The notes under the pieces are model-generated. The model saw only the letters and a program-made list of their open reading frames with translations. It had not been told where the DNA came from and made no database searches. A program made the position numbers and the translations under genes. From assembly GCF_042477335.2 (NCBI RefSeq), contig NC_091247.1:231211001-231275000 (forward strand): a stretch of DNA of 64,000 nt, given 5' to 3'. Below, one piece after another: positions 1 through 61,483 of this stretch. Every line of letters starts with the position of its first letter. The first letter of the stretch is position 1. This DNA comes from Ovis canadensis (taxonomy: Eukaryota > Chordata > Mammalia > Artiodactyla > Bovidae).

Positions 1-1192
1 AGATGTTAAAGCTGGATTGAGAAAAGGCAGGGGAACCAGAGATCAAATTGCCAACATCTGTTGGATCATAGAAAAAGCAAGAGAGTTCCAGAAAAACATC
101 TATTTCTGCTTTATTGACTATGCCAAAGCCTTTGACTGTGTGGATCACAACAAACTGTGGAACATTCTTCAAGAAATGGGAATACCAGACCACCCGACCT
201 GCCTCCTGAGATACGTGTATGCAGGTCAAGAAGCAACAGTTAGAACTGGACATGGTAAAACAGACTGGTTCCAAATCGGGAAAGGAGTACATCAAGGCTG
301 TATATTGTCACCCTGCTTATTTAACTTATATGCAGAGTACATCGTGCGAAATGCTGAGCTGGATGAAACACAAGCTGGAATCAAGATTGCTGGGAAAAAT
401 AGCAATAACCTCAGATACGCAGATGACACCACCCACGGCAGAAAGCGAAGAGGAACTGAAGAGCCGCTTCATGAAAGTGAAAGAGGAGAGTGAAAAAGTT
501 TGCTTAAAACTCAACATTCAGAAAATGAAGATCATGGCATCTGGTCCCATCACTTCATGGGAAATAGATGGGGAAACAGTAGAAAGAGTGGCTGACTTTA
601 TTTTCTGGGCTCCAAAATCACTGCAGATGGTGACTGCAGCCAAGAAATTAAAAGACACTTACTCTTTGGAAGCAAAGTTATGACCAACCTAGACAGCATA
701 TTAAAAAGCAGACATTACTTTGCCAACAAAGGTCCGTCTATTCAAGGCTATGGTTTTTCCAGTAATCATGATGGATGTGAGAATTGGACTATAAAGAAAG
801 CTGAGCACTGAAGAATCGATGCTTTTGAACTGTGTTGTTGGAGAAGACTCTTGAGAGTCTCTTGGACTGCAAGGAGATCTTACCAGTCCATCCTAAAGGA
901 AATCAGTCCTGAATATTCACTGGAAGGACTGATGCTAAAGCTGAAACTCCAATACTTCGGCCACCTGATGCAAACAGCTGACTCATTTGAAAAGACCCTG
1001 ATGCTGGGAGGGATTGAGGGCAGGAGGAGAAGGGGATGACAGAGGATGAGATGGTTGGATGGCATCACCAACTCAATGGACATGGGTTTGGGTAAACTCC
1101 GGGAGTTGGTGATGGACAGGGAGGCCTGGCATGCTGCAGTTCATGAGGTCGCAAAGAGTCGGACACGATTGAGCAACTGAACTGAACTGAAC
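1..1192 (+). repeat. BovB LINE, 3' part
   Basis: RTE-clade BovB sequence from the reverse-transcriptase region to the 3' end, cut by the window edge. The frame shows FCFIDYAKAFDCVDHNKLW and RYADDTT, then a frameshift at about 434 and later stops. It ends in the usual tail with GACTGAGCAACTGAACTGAA-like repeats. Confidence 0.9.
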
Positions 1193-1282
1193 TGGGAGTT
1201 GGTGATGGACAAGTGATGTGCTGAAGTCCACGGGGTCGCAAAGAGTCATATACGACTGAGCAACTGGACTGAACTGATAAAA
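1193..1282 (+). repeat. Tandem second copy of the BovB 3' tail
   Basis: After the tail at 1192 a second, shorter BovB tail starts again at GGGAGTTGGTGATGGACA and ends GAGCAACTGGACTGAACTGA. It is an imperfect tandem duplication or a second tail-only insertion. Confidence 0.7.
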
Positions 1283-1293
1283 CCAACTCATCA

Positions 1294-1545
1294 GGAATTC
1301 CCTGGCGGTCAGTGATTAGGACTTGGCACTTTTCGTGCCCGGGCCCGAGTTCGGTTCTTTTCTGTTTCTTGCTCTGCTGGGTCCTCCCTGCTGTGCGTGG
1401 GCTTTCTCTAGGGGAGTCAAGAGGGGGCTCTCTAGCCGCGGTGCTCAGACTTCTCATTGCGGTGGCTTCTCTTGGTGCGGCTCTCAGGCTCTAGAACACG
1501 CAGGCCCAGTAGTTGCGGTGCACTGACTGAGCTGCCCCACGGCAG
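1294..1545. repeat. tRNA-Glu-type SINE, rearranged
   Basis: Starts with a sense-looking SINE head (TTCCCTGGCGGTCAGTGATT) and continues with antisense body modules (GGCTTTCTC, CTCATTGCGGTGGCTTCTC, CAGTAGTTGCGG). Probably two fragments joined. Confidence 0.65.
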
Positions 1546-2047
1546 ACAGAAAACTTTAATACTAATGATGAAAGATGCCCCCTCACCAACAGTCTTCATG
1601 GAGATGACTTTACAGGTGAGTTCGATCAGACTTTCCAGAAGCAGTGACTTCTCACCGTGTCAAGATGTTGCAAAAAAGCAAAAAAGAGGTAAGAGCTTCT
1701 GCGTTCATTTTATGAGACAGGAAAACCTTGGTTCTAAAACCAGACAAAGGAAATATAGGTCCATTTCACTCAGGAAACTTGACGAACAACCCTAACCACC
1801 AGACTGGCTGGTCAGCCCATCAAAACACTGAAAATAATACACTGTGATGAGGTAAAGCTAATCTCAGGAAGGAACGTTTCACCACCAGAAAAACTGGTGC
1901 ATTTAACAAACTAAGTGATGACAGAGCACCTCAGAGTCCAAGAACAAGCAGCACAGGTTTGTATTTTTAAAACAAAAAACGTACAGCAAACCGGGAGCTG
2001 AAGACAAGGTTTTCACTTGGTGAGAGTTATGTATAAAACACTTAGTG
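1546..2047. other. Unassigned intronic sequence
   Basis: MLC1 intron 5 between two SINEs. No coding homology or clear repeat seen; small reading frames only. Confidence 0.6.
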
Positions 2048-2215
2048 GAGGGGCTGCCCTAGCGGGCCAGTGGCTAAGAGGCTGCCTTCCACGGAAGGGG
2101 ATGCGGGTTCGCTCCCCAGTTGGAGAACTGAACTCCCACGTGCCGCAGAGCAACCAAGCCCACGCCCCACGCTGGGCGAGCCCTAAGGCAACTGTCTGCA
2201 GGCAGCACGGCCGGA
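2048..2215 (+). repeat. tRNA-derived SINE
   Basis: GGGCTGCCCTAGCGGGCCAG begins a tRNA-like head; a box B-like GGTTCGCTCCCC lies at about 2106-2117, followed by the AACCAAGCCCACGCCCC body. Diverged. Confidence 0.6.
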
Positions 2216-4718
2216 GAGGAAGAAGAGGAAACCGCACGGCAAGCTTAGATCCAGCCCATTTAAAACTGGGAAAAAGACACAGGCCCAGGGTGCCAGAAGT
2301 CCTGGCCAAAGCCGTGAAGACAAAGGAACTGGAGGGGTCGCCTGAGCAGGGCGCTTAAACTGTCCTGTGTGGGTGACACAGAGACCTACACAGAGCAGCC
2401 AGCGCAACCAGCAGGAAAGCTCGGAGGATGGGGGTCCAGTACAGCTTCTGCACACAGAGTCCACTTATGGGAACCCATTTCTAAAAACGGCTTCAATTCC
2501 AACAAAGGCTAAATTAACACATGCTGTCAGTTGATGTGACAACGTAAGACGCTGTCACTGGGGCAACTAGATAAAGGACACCCGGGAATGCTCCGCACTG
2601 TGCAAGCAAATTCTTCTGAGTCTCTAACACTTGAAAATAAAGGGAAAAAAGGAAACTCAGAAGCTTCTCTGTGCACTAGCAACACGCCCGTGAATTATGT
2701 AGGACTGTCTAACCAGTACAGGAACATTCTGACTCTGATACAGGGCAAATGCTGTGAGCGGGAGACAGTCTGTGCCCCTGGTGGGTGACGTCACACAACA
2801 AAGCTGTTAGTTCTCACAAGGTTACTCTATAAACTTCAACTGATCGCAATAGAATCTCAGCTGTACTTTTTGAGGAGCTCAGCAAACTTATCCTCTAATA
2901 TATTGGAACTAAGAGCAGTCGACTCTGAAGAAGGAAGACAGCTGAAGTCATGAAGCCACACGGACAAGCCTGGCTTCGCCTCGGCCGCCAAGCAGCCCGC
3001 GGGGGTGGGGGTGGGGCTGACACGCGTGGCGCAGCCCAAGCCGCTGACCACGGAGAGACCCAACTCAGGACAAGCTGAGGACGGGAGCAGCCAGCAGACA
3101 GAAAGGAAGTCCAGGAGGGTACCCGCCTGGGAAGAGGGCTTCAGAAGTGGCAGTGATCAGAGGGTGACCTGTAGCAACTGGAAGCCACACCACAGTCATC
3201 AGATGGGACAACGCAGTGGCTGGAGACGCCACGTGCAGGGAAGGCTGCGTGACCGGGCAGCCTCCGGCCGCAGGGAGGATGGACCCTGCTGTGTCAGCTG
3301 GGTTCATGGCCCCTCTGGGCATCCAAGGAGCCCACGGAGACGTGACACGCTGGCCTCGTTTGCTGAGGGGAGAGTTGGAGGCCATGGAGCTGGGCCCTTC
3401 CCTAAGAAGGCAGCGCCCAGGAGGACAGCGAGCAGCCTGGGTGGGGAGTGCGGGGACGGAGGCAGCAGAGGCTCTGCTGGAGCTCCGCGTGGCTTCCCCC
3501 TGGGGAGGGGCAAGTCCAGCTCCTGCTCGGCAGGGAGAAGGGGGAGGGGAGCAGCCCCTTCACCCTGGTGGCCTCACGGGGGGGCTTTTGGGCTTCCTGT
3601 TTCACGGTATGTGACCCTGTTTGGATACTGGGGGTCCCGACCTCGTGGTCCTGGGGTCCTTCCGTGTGTTCAGGTGTCTGAGCGTCACATCCTCTACGTG
3701 GCCTGGCTGGACCTTGGAGGTGCAGGGGCCCATGGGTCTGGTTAACAGTGGGCACTGGGGCCCAGCCCAGGGGAGGCCACCGGGTAGGAGAATTTGTGTG
3801 CGAAGCTTCGCGCATCTTCAGTCTCTCCATCCACTCTGTGTGGGAGGCGCCGTCCTGGGTGATGGATGCTGGATTATGTTCTGGTCTGGGATTTCTGCCA
3901 CCATCAATAGGGCTGCTAGGAGCACGCTGCCTGGTCGTCATGTGAGTGTCTCTGAGGTCTGCACCTCTTCCGAAAGGACCGAAAAATTCCAGGCCTTTGC
4001 CTGGAAATCCTCTCCTGGCAGGGCAGCTGTGCAGTGGCGGGGAGACCCCCACCTGAACTTTAAGGGGGCTCCGCCCCAGCCCTTGGTACCACCTGGACCT
4101 GCTGGGGCCTGCCTGTGGGCCCACAGGCTGGCGGCACCTCTACACAGGGTTTCCTTAGTGAAGAAGCATCGCAGTTACAGTGAGGCTTTGCAGCTTCTTA
4201 CAGTCTCCAGACCTTCTGCTGCATTTATGCCCAGGAACCTGATACTGTATTTCATAAAGTAATACCTGTATTTCAGTAACATTTTCAACAGTATATGTTT
4301 CTGGCATAAATAATTGTTTTACGTGGATTTTCACACCCAACAACCTTGCTACGTGCACTTAATGATCAAACGTCGAGAAAGCAGAGAATCGTCTCCTGCA
4401 GAACAGGCAGCAGACAGGCTCCTATCAGACCCGAGCGTCTGTCACCTTCTCGCCCAGACGCCTGGCTGGGGTGTCTCTGGCCTCCGCACCCTTTTCCTGA
4501 TCTTAAAGACACGCATTCACTGTTACACACAGAGCAGTGGCATCCCTAATCAGGTCCTGTTTCCTAGAGATCCTTCTCTGCTTCCTTGTGATTTAAATAA
4601 CAAGGCTCTTCCATTTTTCTTAGCAGAAAATAAAGTAATAATGAGACTTTAGTCAGCAGCATCACACACTTAACAAAATACACTATTATGTACTGCTAAT
4701 GTTTAAGACCCTGTTTAA
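2216..4718. other. Unassigned MLC1 intron 5 sequence
   Basis: Apart from the exon-like frame at 2861-2926 nothing is supported. 3000-3800 is GC-rich and gives several overlapping open frames up to 246 codons, none with recognisable motifs. Confidence 0.6.
2861..2926 (-). other. Exon-like reading frame of unknown identity
   Basis: On the minus strand a pyrimidine tract and CAG (TGTCTTCCTTCTTCAG) precede 22 codons ending SSNILEDKFAELLKKYS and a TGA. The residues look protein-like and faintly recall MLC1 exon 7 (NILDEV..LKSYS), but there is no GT donor and no exon 6 between it and exon 5. It could be a terminal exon, a decayed exon or chance. Confidence 0.2.
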
Positions 4719-4929
4719 GACTCATTGGGAAAGACCCTGATGCTGGGAAAGATTGAAGGTGGGAGGAGAAGGGGACGACAGAGGATGAGACGGTTGGATG
4801 GCATCACCGACTCAATGGACATGAGTTTGAGTAAGCTCCGGGAATGGGTGATGGACAGGGAGGCCTGGCGTGCTGCAGTCCATGGGGCTGCAAAGAGCCG
4901 GATACAACTTAGCGACTGAACTGAACGTT
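4719..4929 (+). repeat. BovB 3' tail fragment
   Basis: About 210 bases from AAAGACCCTGATGCTGGGAA to the terminal ACTGAACTGAA, without any upstream BovB sequence: an extreme 5' truncation or a tail-only insertion. Confidence 0.85.
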
Positions 4930-5189
4930 TAAGAACTGTCGTGAAAGAGACACAAAAAATCAGTGAATCCATCCACTGACACCAATGACCGCGCTGAAGA
5001 CAGTGCTTTTCTTCAGCAGCACAGGTGGGGTTCTCAGACTCGAGAGCCACGGTACACATCCCTATGTAACTGCCCAGCAGACAGCTCGCCGACACTCGCT
5101 CCAGGCCCATGGGGCTGAACAGACTCGGCAGGAGCCGAGCCCTCGGTGCCTGCAGCTGTGGGAGACTGCATGGCTCTCTGCGGACTCAC

Positions 5190-8345
<3,156 letters not shown>

Positions 8346-8491
8346 GGGCCGGCTGGAGCCAAAGCTGGCGTGAGCAGCCGCAGCACAGCACTCACCACGC
8401 AGCCCCGTCCTTATGTGCGATAAGATTACAAATTACACTTTGATCACTCTGAAAACCTCCCAAAGAAGTGACTTTTAGTAAACACTTGTCT

Positions 8492-8730
8492 GGGCTTCCC
8501 TGATGGCTCACTGGTACAGAGTCCACATGCCAGATCTGGCCCCTGCTCCGGGACGATCTCACACGCCAAGGGGCAGTTATGCCCATGAGCCACACCCATG
8601 GAGCCTGTGCGCCCCAACAAGGGCAGTCACTGCAACGAGAAGCCCACACCGCAGCTACAGAGCAGACCCCAGGCGCCACAGCTGGAAAAAGCCCGTGCAG
8701 CCACCAAGACCCAGCACAGCCAAAAATAAG
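8492..8730 (+). repeat. tRNA-Glu-type SINE
   Basis: Head GGGCTTCCCTGATGGCTCAC, body with CCCATGAGCCA and CAACGAGAAGCCCACACCGC, A-rich end AGCCAAAAATAAG. Lies in the interval between MLC1 exon 2 and the candidate exon 1. Confidence 0.75.
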
Positions 8731-9736
8731 TGTTTTAAAAAGTATTTTAAAAGTTTTTTAAAGACTTGTTTTCAAGTTGTTTTCAATAAAAGAAATATCA
8801 TACGTATGGAAGTACTGTGAATCTGAAGAAGAAAACCAGCACTTAATTTCACAAGCGAATAGAATCACTCTCCCAGTAAAACCACCCTGACCACTCCAGA
8901 TTCATGGAGGGACTTAGGCACCTTGCTGAACTGGGGCTGCCCCCTCAACATCTCACTGTCCACCGGCAGCTGCATCCACGAATCCCTTGATGTGCCGGCT
9001 ACCCCAGGTCCCGGGTGGTGACCAGACAAGAGATCACAGATGTACCCCACCCAAGGGGTCCCCAGCTGTCCACGCACTTACCTCTGTGGTGATTCTGGTG
9101 GCGGGAGCCCTGGTCTCTGGGCGATGGGCTCCTGTTACTGAGTCACTGTGCCTTGGCGTCCAGTGAGGACTATTCACAGACGGAACAAAAGCCCGGCAGA
9201 ATTGCACTTGAGCCAGGGAAGGGGGACTGCTTCCTGAATTTCAATGAGGGCATGAAGCGCGGGGTCCTGGAAGGCCCTCGGTTGCTGTGTGACTGGGGCC
9301 CAGAGTTCCACTCCGTCCTGCGCTCCTGCATGTGCCAGGAGCAGGGGGGCCTCCTCTGGTTCACTTGTGGCAGGCAGGTTGTGGGCACCAGAGTGGGCCT
9401 CTCGGGAGAAAGAGAAGGCCCGAGTGCAGAACTGTACCAAGCTGAGGATCCTAGACGGCTGGACAGCCGAGTGCTTGACTCTTTTGGAAACAAGCACGGT
9501 TTTATCCAAAGGCTTACTCTCCGTCCTTTCTGGAAGCCCTTTTCCATCCCTGCCATCACAAGAGAAAGCCCCTTCACAAGGTCACTCACAGTGCTATTTG
9601 CGCTCCACGTGGCTGGCCTGGCCCTTTAGATTCTGACCCAAGGGTCCCTGTGAGCCACGTGGGTCCCGCCGTTCCCTTTATTTCTGCTCACCACGGAGAG
9701 GGAAAGGACGGGCATGCGTTTTGCCCAGACTCTGGG
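8731..9736. other. Interval upstream of MLC1 coding exons
   Basis: Holds the candidate first exon at 9082 and otherwise no recognisable element. A 158-codon plus-strand frame at 9153-9629 has no supporting motif. Confidence 0.5.
9082..9180 (-). other. MLC1: Candidate non-coding first exon of MLC1
   Basis: A consensus donor on the minus strand (CAGAG then GTAAGT, complement of 9086-9076) lies 740 bases upstream of the MLC1 start codon, where a 5' UTR exon would be expected. The donor is clear; the 5' end is a guess. No TATA box or CpG island is evident here. A chance donor is possible. Confidence 0.3.
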
Positions 9737-9940
9737 TGTTACTGTTCAGTCACTCAGTCATGTCTGACTTTTTGCAACCCCATGGACTGCAGCACGCCAG
9801 GATTCCCTGTCCTTCACTATCTCAAGGAGTTTGCTCAAATTCACGTCCATTGAGTCGGTGATACCATCCAACCATCTCATCCTCTGTGGCCCCCTTCTCC
9901 TCCTGCCCTCAATCTTTCCCAGAGTCAGGGTCATCAACCT
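9737..9940 (-). repeat. BovB 3' tail fragment, antisense
   Basis: Antisense tail starting ACTGTTCAGTCACTCAGTCA and running through the CCATCCAACCATCTCATCCT module. About 200 bases, lacking upstream BovB sequence. Confidence 0.85.
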
Positions 9941-10037
9941 GCTCAGAAGCTGCAAAGTATCAATACTCCTCACTGTCCTTCAGCCTTCCCTATTTGCCAT
10001 TGCTTGTGAACTTCACACACGGTCAGTGCGCTCCAGA

Positions 10038-10300
10038 ACAAAAACCACAGTCACAGAAAACTAACCCAAATGATCACGTGGACCACAGCCTTGTGTAACT
10101 CAATGAAGCTATGAGCCATGCTGTGCAGGGCCACCCAAGACGGACCAGGTCATGGTGGAGAGTTCTGACAAAACACAGTCCACTAGAGGAGGGAATAGCA
10201 AGCCACATCTGTCCTTTTGCCTTGAGAACACATGAACAGCATGAAAACACAAAAAGATATGATGTCAGAAGATGAGCCCCTAGGTCGGTCGGTACACAGA
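10038..10300 (+). repeat. BovB 5'-region fragment
   Basis: Contains GACCACAGCCTTGTGTAACT, GGGCCACCCAAGACGG and CTTGAGAACACATGAACAGC, which belong upstream of the endonuclease part of BovB. Separate from the antisense tail to its left. Confidence 0.7.
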
Positions 10301-11486
10301 GACTCCGGTGCCCCACAATCACAACGTCAGTCTCTTGTATTCTCAGGAGCCAAAGCGTTCCACAGAGCTGGCCCCTCAGACCACAAGCCCCCATCACGCC
10401 CAAGCGAAGGCTTCAGTTCCCATCACGGGATGCTCAGTGTCTCCGTTTTTCAACCAATCAAAAAGTATTAGAATTAATTTTCACAAACTGTGAGGTCAAG
10501 AAGGGATTTTAAACATTGAAAACCTCCCAAACCTCTTTAGTGACTGCCTTTTAAAGCAATAAGTGCAATTATCAGGGAGACTGTCAACCAGTGGGACTCT
10601 TCGCTTCTCTCCTTGCTTGAAGGTTTCACCATGTCTGTGCATTTCCAAAGTTGTGGAGAAACAAATAAGCACTCTGGAATTAGAGATGGTGGGACAAACG
10701 CCTCCCAAGTGTCCTGGGAAGAACCTCCCCATCTCCGGCAGCAACACCAGTCTCTAGAACAAGCCCCATCCCTCGCACGAACTCTGTCCCTAAAGTGCCC
10801 TCTCTCCCTCTGTGCTGCGGAGGCCCTGCTCATGGTTCAACATTTACCCCGCTATCCAGCGCACACTTGCAGGATAGGTGGGACAGGCCACGGCCCTTCC
10901 CGTGTGGAGTCCAAAGCCTAATGCGGGACAGGCACACGGGATAAAGGGGTGTGTTCTGTGGGGACGCAACTGACTTCCCCTGTGATGGCACATAAGTCCA
11001 GGGAGGGCGTGGGGGGCTACTCAGGGGAGTTAGGGTAGGCCTCACTGAGGGGGGGCAGTGGTGAGGAGGGAAGGGGAGCAGAGGTGCCCCAGGTGCAGAG
11101 GCATGGAGGTGGCAAGGCTGGAGGGAGGTGGGCACAGGGACCCTGCGGGGCGAGGTGCAGGTGAGGCGCCCAGGCACAAGGCACCTGAGGACGTGGAGAC
11201 AGCCGTGGCTTGGACTCTGAGATGCACTTGCTGGGCAGAAGAGTGAGCGTCCAGCTGGGTGGCGCACAGGCCCTGGGACCGCAGGTGAGAGCAGGTGTTG
11301 GCAGGATGGAGGGGGAGCCGCGGGCGTGGTCAGAAGCCACCAGATTCTGCCAGACTGAAAAGTCAAGCGGACCTGCCGTCTGAATAACGTGAGATGAGGG
11401 GCGCAGGAGTTCAGGGGACTGGAAGGTTCCTGGCCCGAGAGGTGCAGCTGCCTCACCTGAGACAGAAAACAGAGAGCAAGAGTTTT
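10301..11486. other. Unassigned intergenic sequence
   Basis: Between the BovB fragment and a SINE. 10960-11420 is G-rich on the plus strand. Nothing recognised; it probably holds part of the MLC1 upstream region. Confidence 0.5.
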
Positions 11487-11612
11487 GTCCACCGAACAAC
11501 TCAGCCACAAGCCTGTGTTCCACGACAAGAGAAGCCACCGCAATGAGAAGCCTGCTTGCCACAACAAGAGAAAGCTGAGGCAAATCAACAAAGACCCAGC
11601 TCAGTCAAAAGT
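11487..11612 (+). repeat. tRNA-Glu-type SINE, 3' part
   Basis: Modules ACGACAAGAGAAGCCACCGC, AATGAGAAGCC and AACAAGAGAAAGC followed by AAAGACCCAGCTCAGTCAAA; the head is missing or degraded. Confidence 0.65.
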
Positions 11613-11639
11613 AAACAAAAACTTTGTAAAAAATTGCAT

Positions 11640-12570
11640 ATGCAACTAATTGACGCTTAAAGTAATATATGGTCTTAAATGCTTATGTTAAAAATGAAGA
11701 AAGTGCCATTCCAAAATTCAATATCTAATTTTCCAACTTAAAAAGTTAGAAAAGCACAAATCAAACTAGAAGAAGAAGTGGGAGGGAAGGGGAAGAGGAG
11801 TGGAAGGGGGAGGAGGAGGAGGAAGAGAAAGCAAGAAATAATGAATAGAAAAAAAGTCAATGAAACCAAAAGGAATTTTTTGAAAAGATAAAATTGATAA
11901 ACATGTAGCTAGACTGATGAAGACAAACAAGAGGACAGACATTAATTACCAAAGTTAGGAATGCAAGATGGTTCATCACAGTGGATCACAGAGACAGTGA
12001 AAGGATAGTAAGGAAACACCATGAACAAATTTTGCCAACAATTTGACACATTGGCTAAAATGGACAGTCCCTTAAAATTACCAAAGTTTATGCAATATTG
12101 CTGAATATTGGTAACAGCCCTTTAACCAATACAAAAGTTGAATTTGTTAAAACAGATATACAATATGTGTTTGATAGGCCACGAGGCAGGCTGTTCCAGT
12201 TAGCACAGAGTTCAAGCCAAATCAGGTATAAGCCCAGAGGACTGCCACACACCTCAATAAATGAAAAATTCCTCATCACTCAGGCACAAAGTTACCAAGC
12301 TGGATCAATACACAAAACAGACAACACACCATGACCAAGTTGAGCTTCCCAGGAAAGCACGGTGGTTTAACATTTGAAAATTCAATCAATGTAATTCACT
12401 CTCATTAACACGCTAAAATAGAAAAACAAGACGTCATTTCACTAGACACAGGAAAAGCATTTGAGAAAACTCCCCACCCAAGCACCGTAAGAACTCTCGC
12501 GAAAGTGGGCAGAGGGGACTTCTCCAACTTGATATGGCACATTTGCCAAAGCTACACCTAACAGCGACGA
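11640..12570 (+). repeat. Old L1 ORF2 remnant reaching the promoter
   Basis: Diverged sense L1 ORF2 sequence: AGTCAATGAAACCAAAAGGA, GATAAAATTGATAAACATGT and, close to the promoter, GAAAAGCATTTGAGAAAACT and ACAGCGA-type ends that align by eye with L1. A purine-only tract rich in GGA and GAA lies at 11768-11835 within it. Part of 12100-12330 is not recognisable. Confidence 0.6.
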
Positions 12571-12677
12571 GCAGCCAGAAGTTCGGCCGGCTCCCGCCCA
12601 GAAGGAGGCAAGCACAGCCACCCTGCCCGCACGAAGCCCGGCCGACCCGCCCCGGGTCGCACCCACCAGCACGGGCG

Positions 12678-12685
12678 TGACGTCA
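12678..12685. promoter_or_regulatory. Palindromic CRE
   Basis: TGACGTCA, the full CREB/CREM/ATF site, 217 bases upstream of the MOV10L1 ATG and inside the CpG island. Confidence 0.6.
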
Positions 12686-12701
12686 CTCCCACAGGGCGCA
12701 C

Positions 12702-12737
12702 TAACGGTCGCAACCGCCCCCCACTCGCCGCTAACAG
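12702..12737 (+). promoter_or_regulatory. Two MYB core motifs
   Basis: TAACGG at 12702-12707 and TAACAG at 12732-12737, 30 bases apart in the same orientation. Both fit the YAACNG core. A-MYB (MYBL1) activates many piRNA-pathway genes in meiotic testis; applying this here is inference. Confidence 0.5.
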
Positions 12738-12757
12738 TCTCCGCGTGCGGCACCCAC

Positions 12758-12836
12758 ATTGGCCGAGCGCCGCAGGCGCCGCAACCCTATTGGCCAAGCT
12801 CCAGGGCGCGCTGGCGCGAGCGCGGCAGCGCATTGG
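12758..12836 (-). promoter_or_regulatory. Three inverted CCAAT (NF-Y type) boxes
   Basis: ATTGG at 12758-12762, 12789-12793 and 12832-12836, spaced 31 and 43 bases apart, close upstream of exon 1. Repeated CCAAT boxes are common in TATA-less promoters. Confidence 0.55.
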
Positions 12837-12901
12837 CGGCAGGAGCGGCGTGCCGCGTGCGGGCGCGTCAGGCTGCGGCGCTGAGGCGGGGCGGCCGGGC
12901 C

Positions 12902-60809
<47,908 letters not shown>

Positions 60810-61024
60810 GTACTGCTTAGATATGTGTAAATAGGTAACAGTTTCCTCTCAGTTTACTGGTGCATCAGAGGAGTATAGTGAGTGTAGTTCACAAATAACC
60901 CCACATCGCGATGAAAGTACAGCTAGTCACTGTGTAGAGTCTGTGTGCCTTTACATGCAGGGTAACGACAGCTGCAATATACTAAGTAGGGAAAAGGAAG
61001 ATAAGGACATATTGTGTGAGCACG

Positions 61025-61350
61025 TAGTTTTATTTTTTTGTTGGTTCATTTGTTTTTATTTACTCTTTAATTTTTTAATTGAAAGCTAATTGCTGTACAG
61101 AATTTTGTGGTTTGCTGTCGTTCATAAACAAGAATCAACCGTAGGCACACCCATGTCCCCTCCCTCCCATCTCCCTCCCCCACCCACCCTCCTGCCTGTC
61201 GCAGGGCCCTGTTTGAGTTCCCTCAGTCATACAGCGAATTCCTGTTGGCCATCGATCTTACGTATGGTATTGTGAATTTCCATGTTACTCTCTCCGTACA
61301 TCTCCCCTTCTCCCTCAACTCTTCCCACCGTGTCCATAGGTTCATAGCTC
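61025..61350 (-). repeat. L1 3' UTR, antisense
   Basis: T-rich start then TTGCTGTACAGAATTTTGTG, CCCATGTCCCCTCCCTCCCA and CTCTCCGTACATCTCCCCTT, matching a ruminant L1 3' end. Continues into sense ORF2 sequence at 61355. Confidence 0.65.
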
Positions 61351-61354
61351 TTTC

Positions 61355-61483
61355 TCTGAAAGAAAAATTAAGGAATCAATCCCATTCACCATTGCAACAA
61401 AAAGAATTAATATCTAGGAATAAACTTAGCTAAGGTGAAAAAAGACCTGTATACAGAAAACTATAAGATACTGATGAAGGAAA
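61355..61483 (+). repeat. L1 ORF2 fragment, sense
   Basis: CCCATTCACCATTGCAACAA, ATATCTAGGAATAAACTTAG and GACCTGTATACAGAAAACTA are late-ORF2 sequence. Interrupted by an antisense BovB. Confidence 0.75.

Noticed and set aside
2861..2926. Calling this MLC1 exon 7
   Set aside because: Only about half the residues agree, the donor is absent, the length is off by two codons and exon 6 is not found between it and exon 5.
3005..4262. Overlapping long open frames on both strands (up to 246 codons)
   Set aside because: They lie in GC-rich MLC1 intron sequence, overlap each other in several frames and show no motif or splice support.
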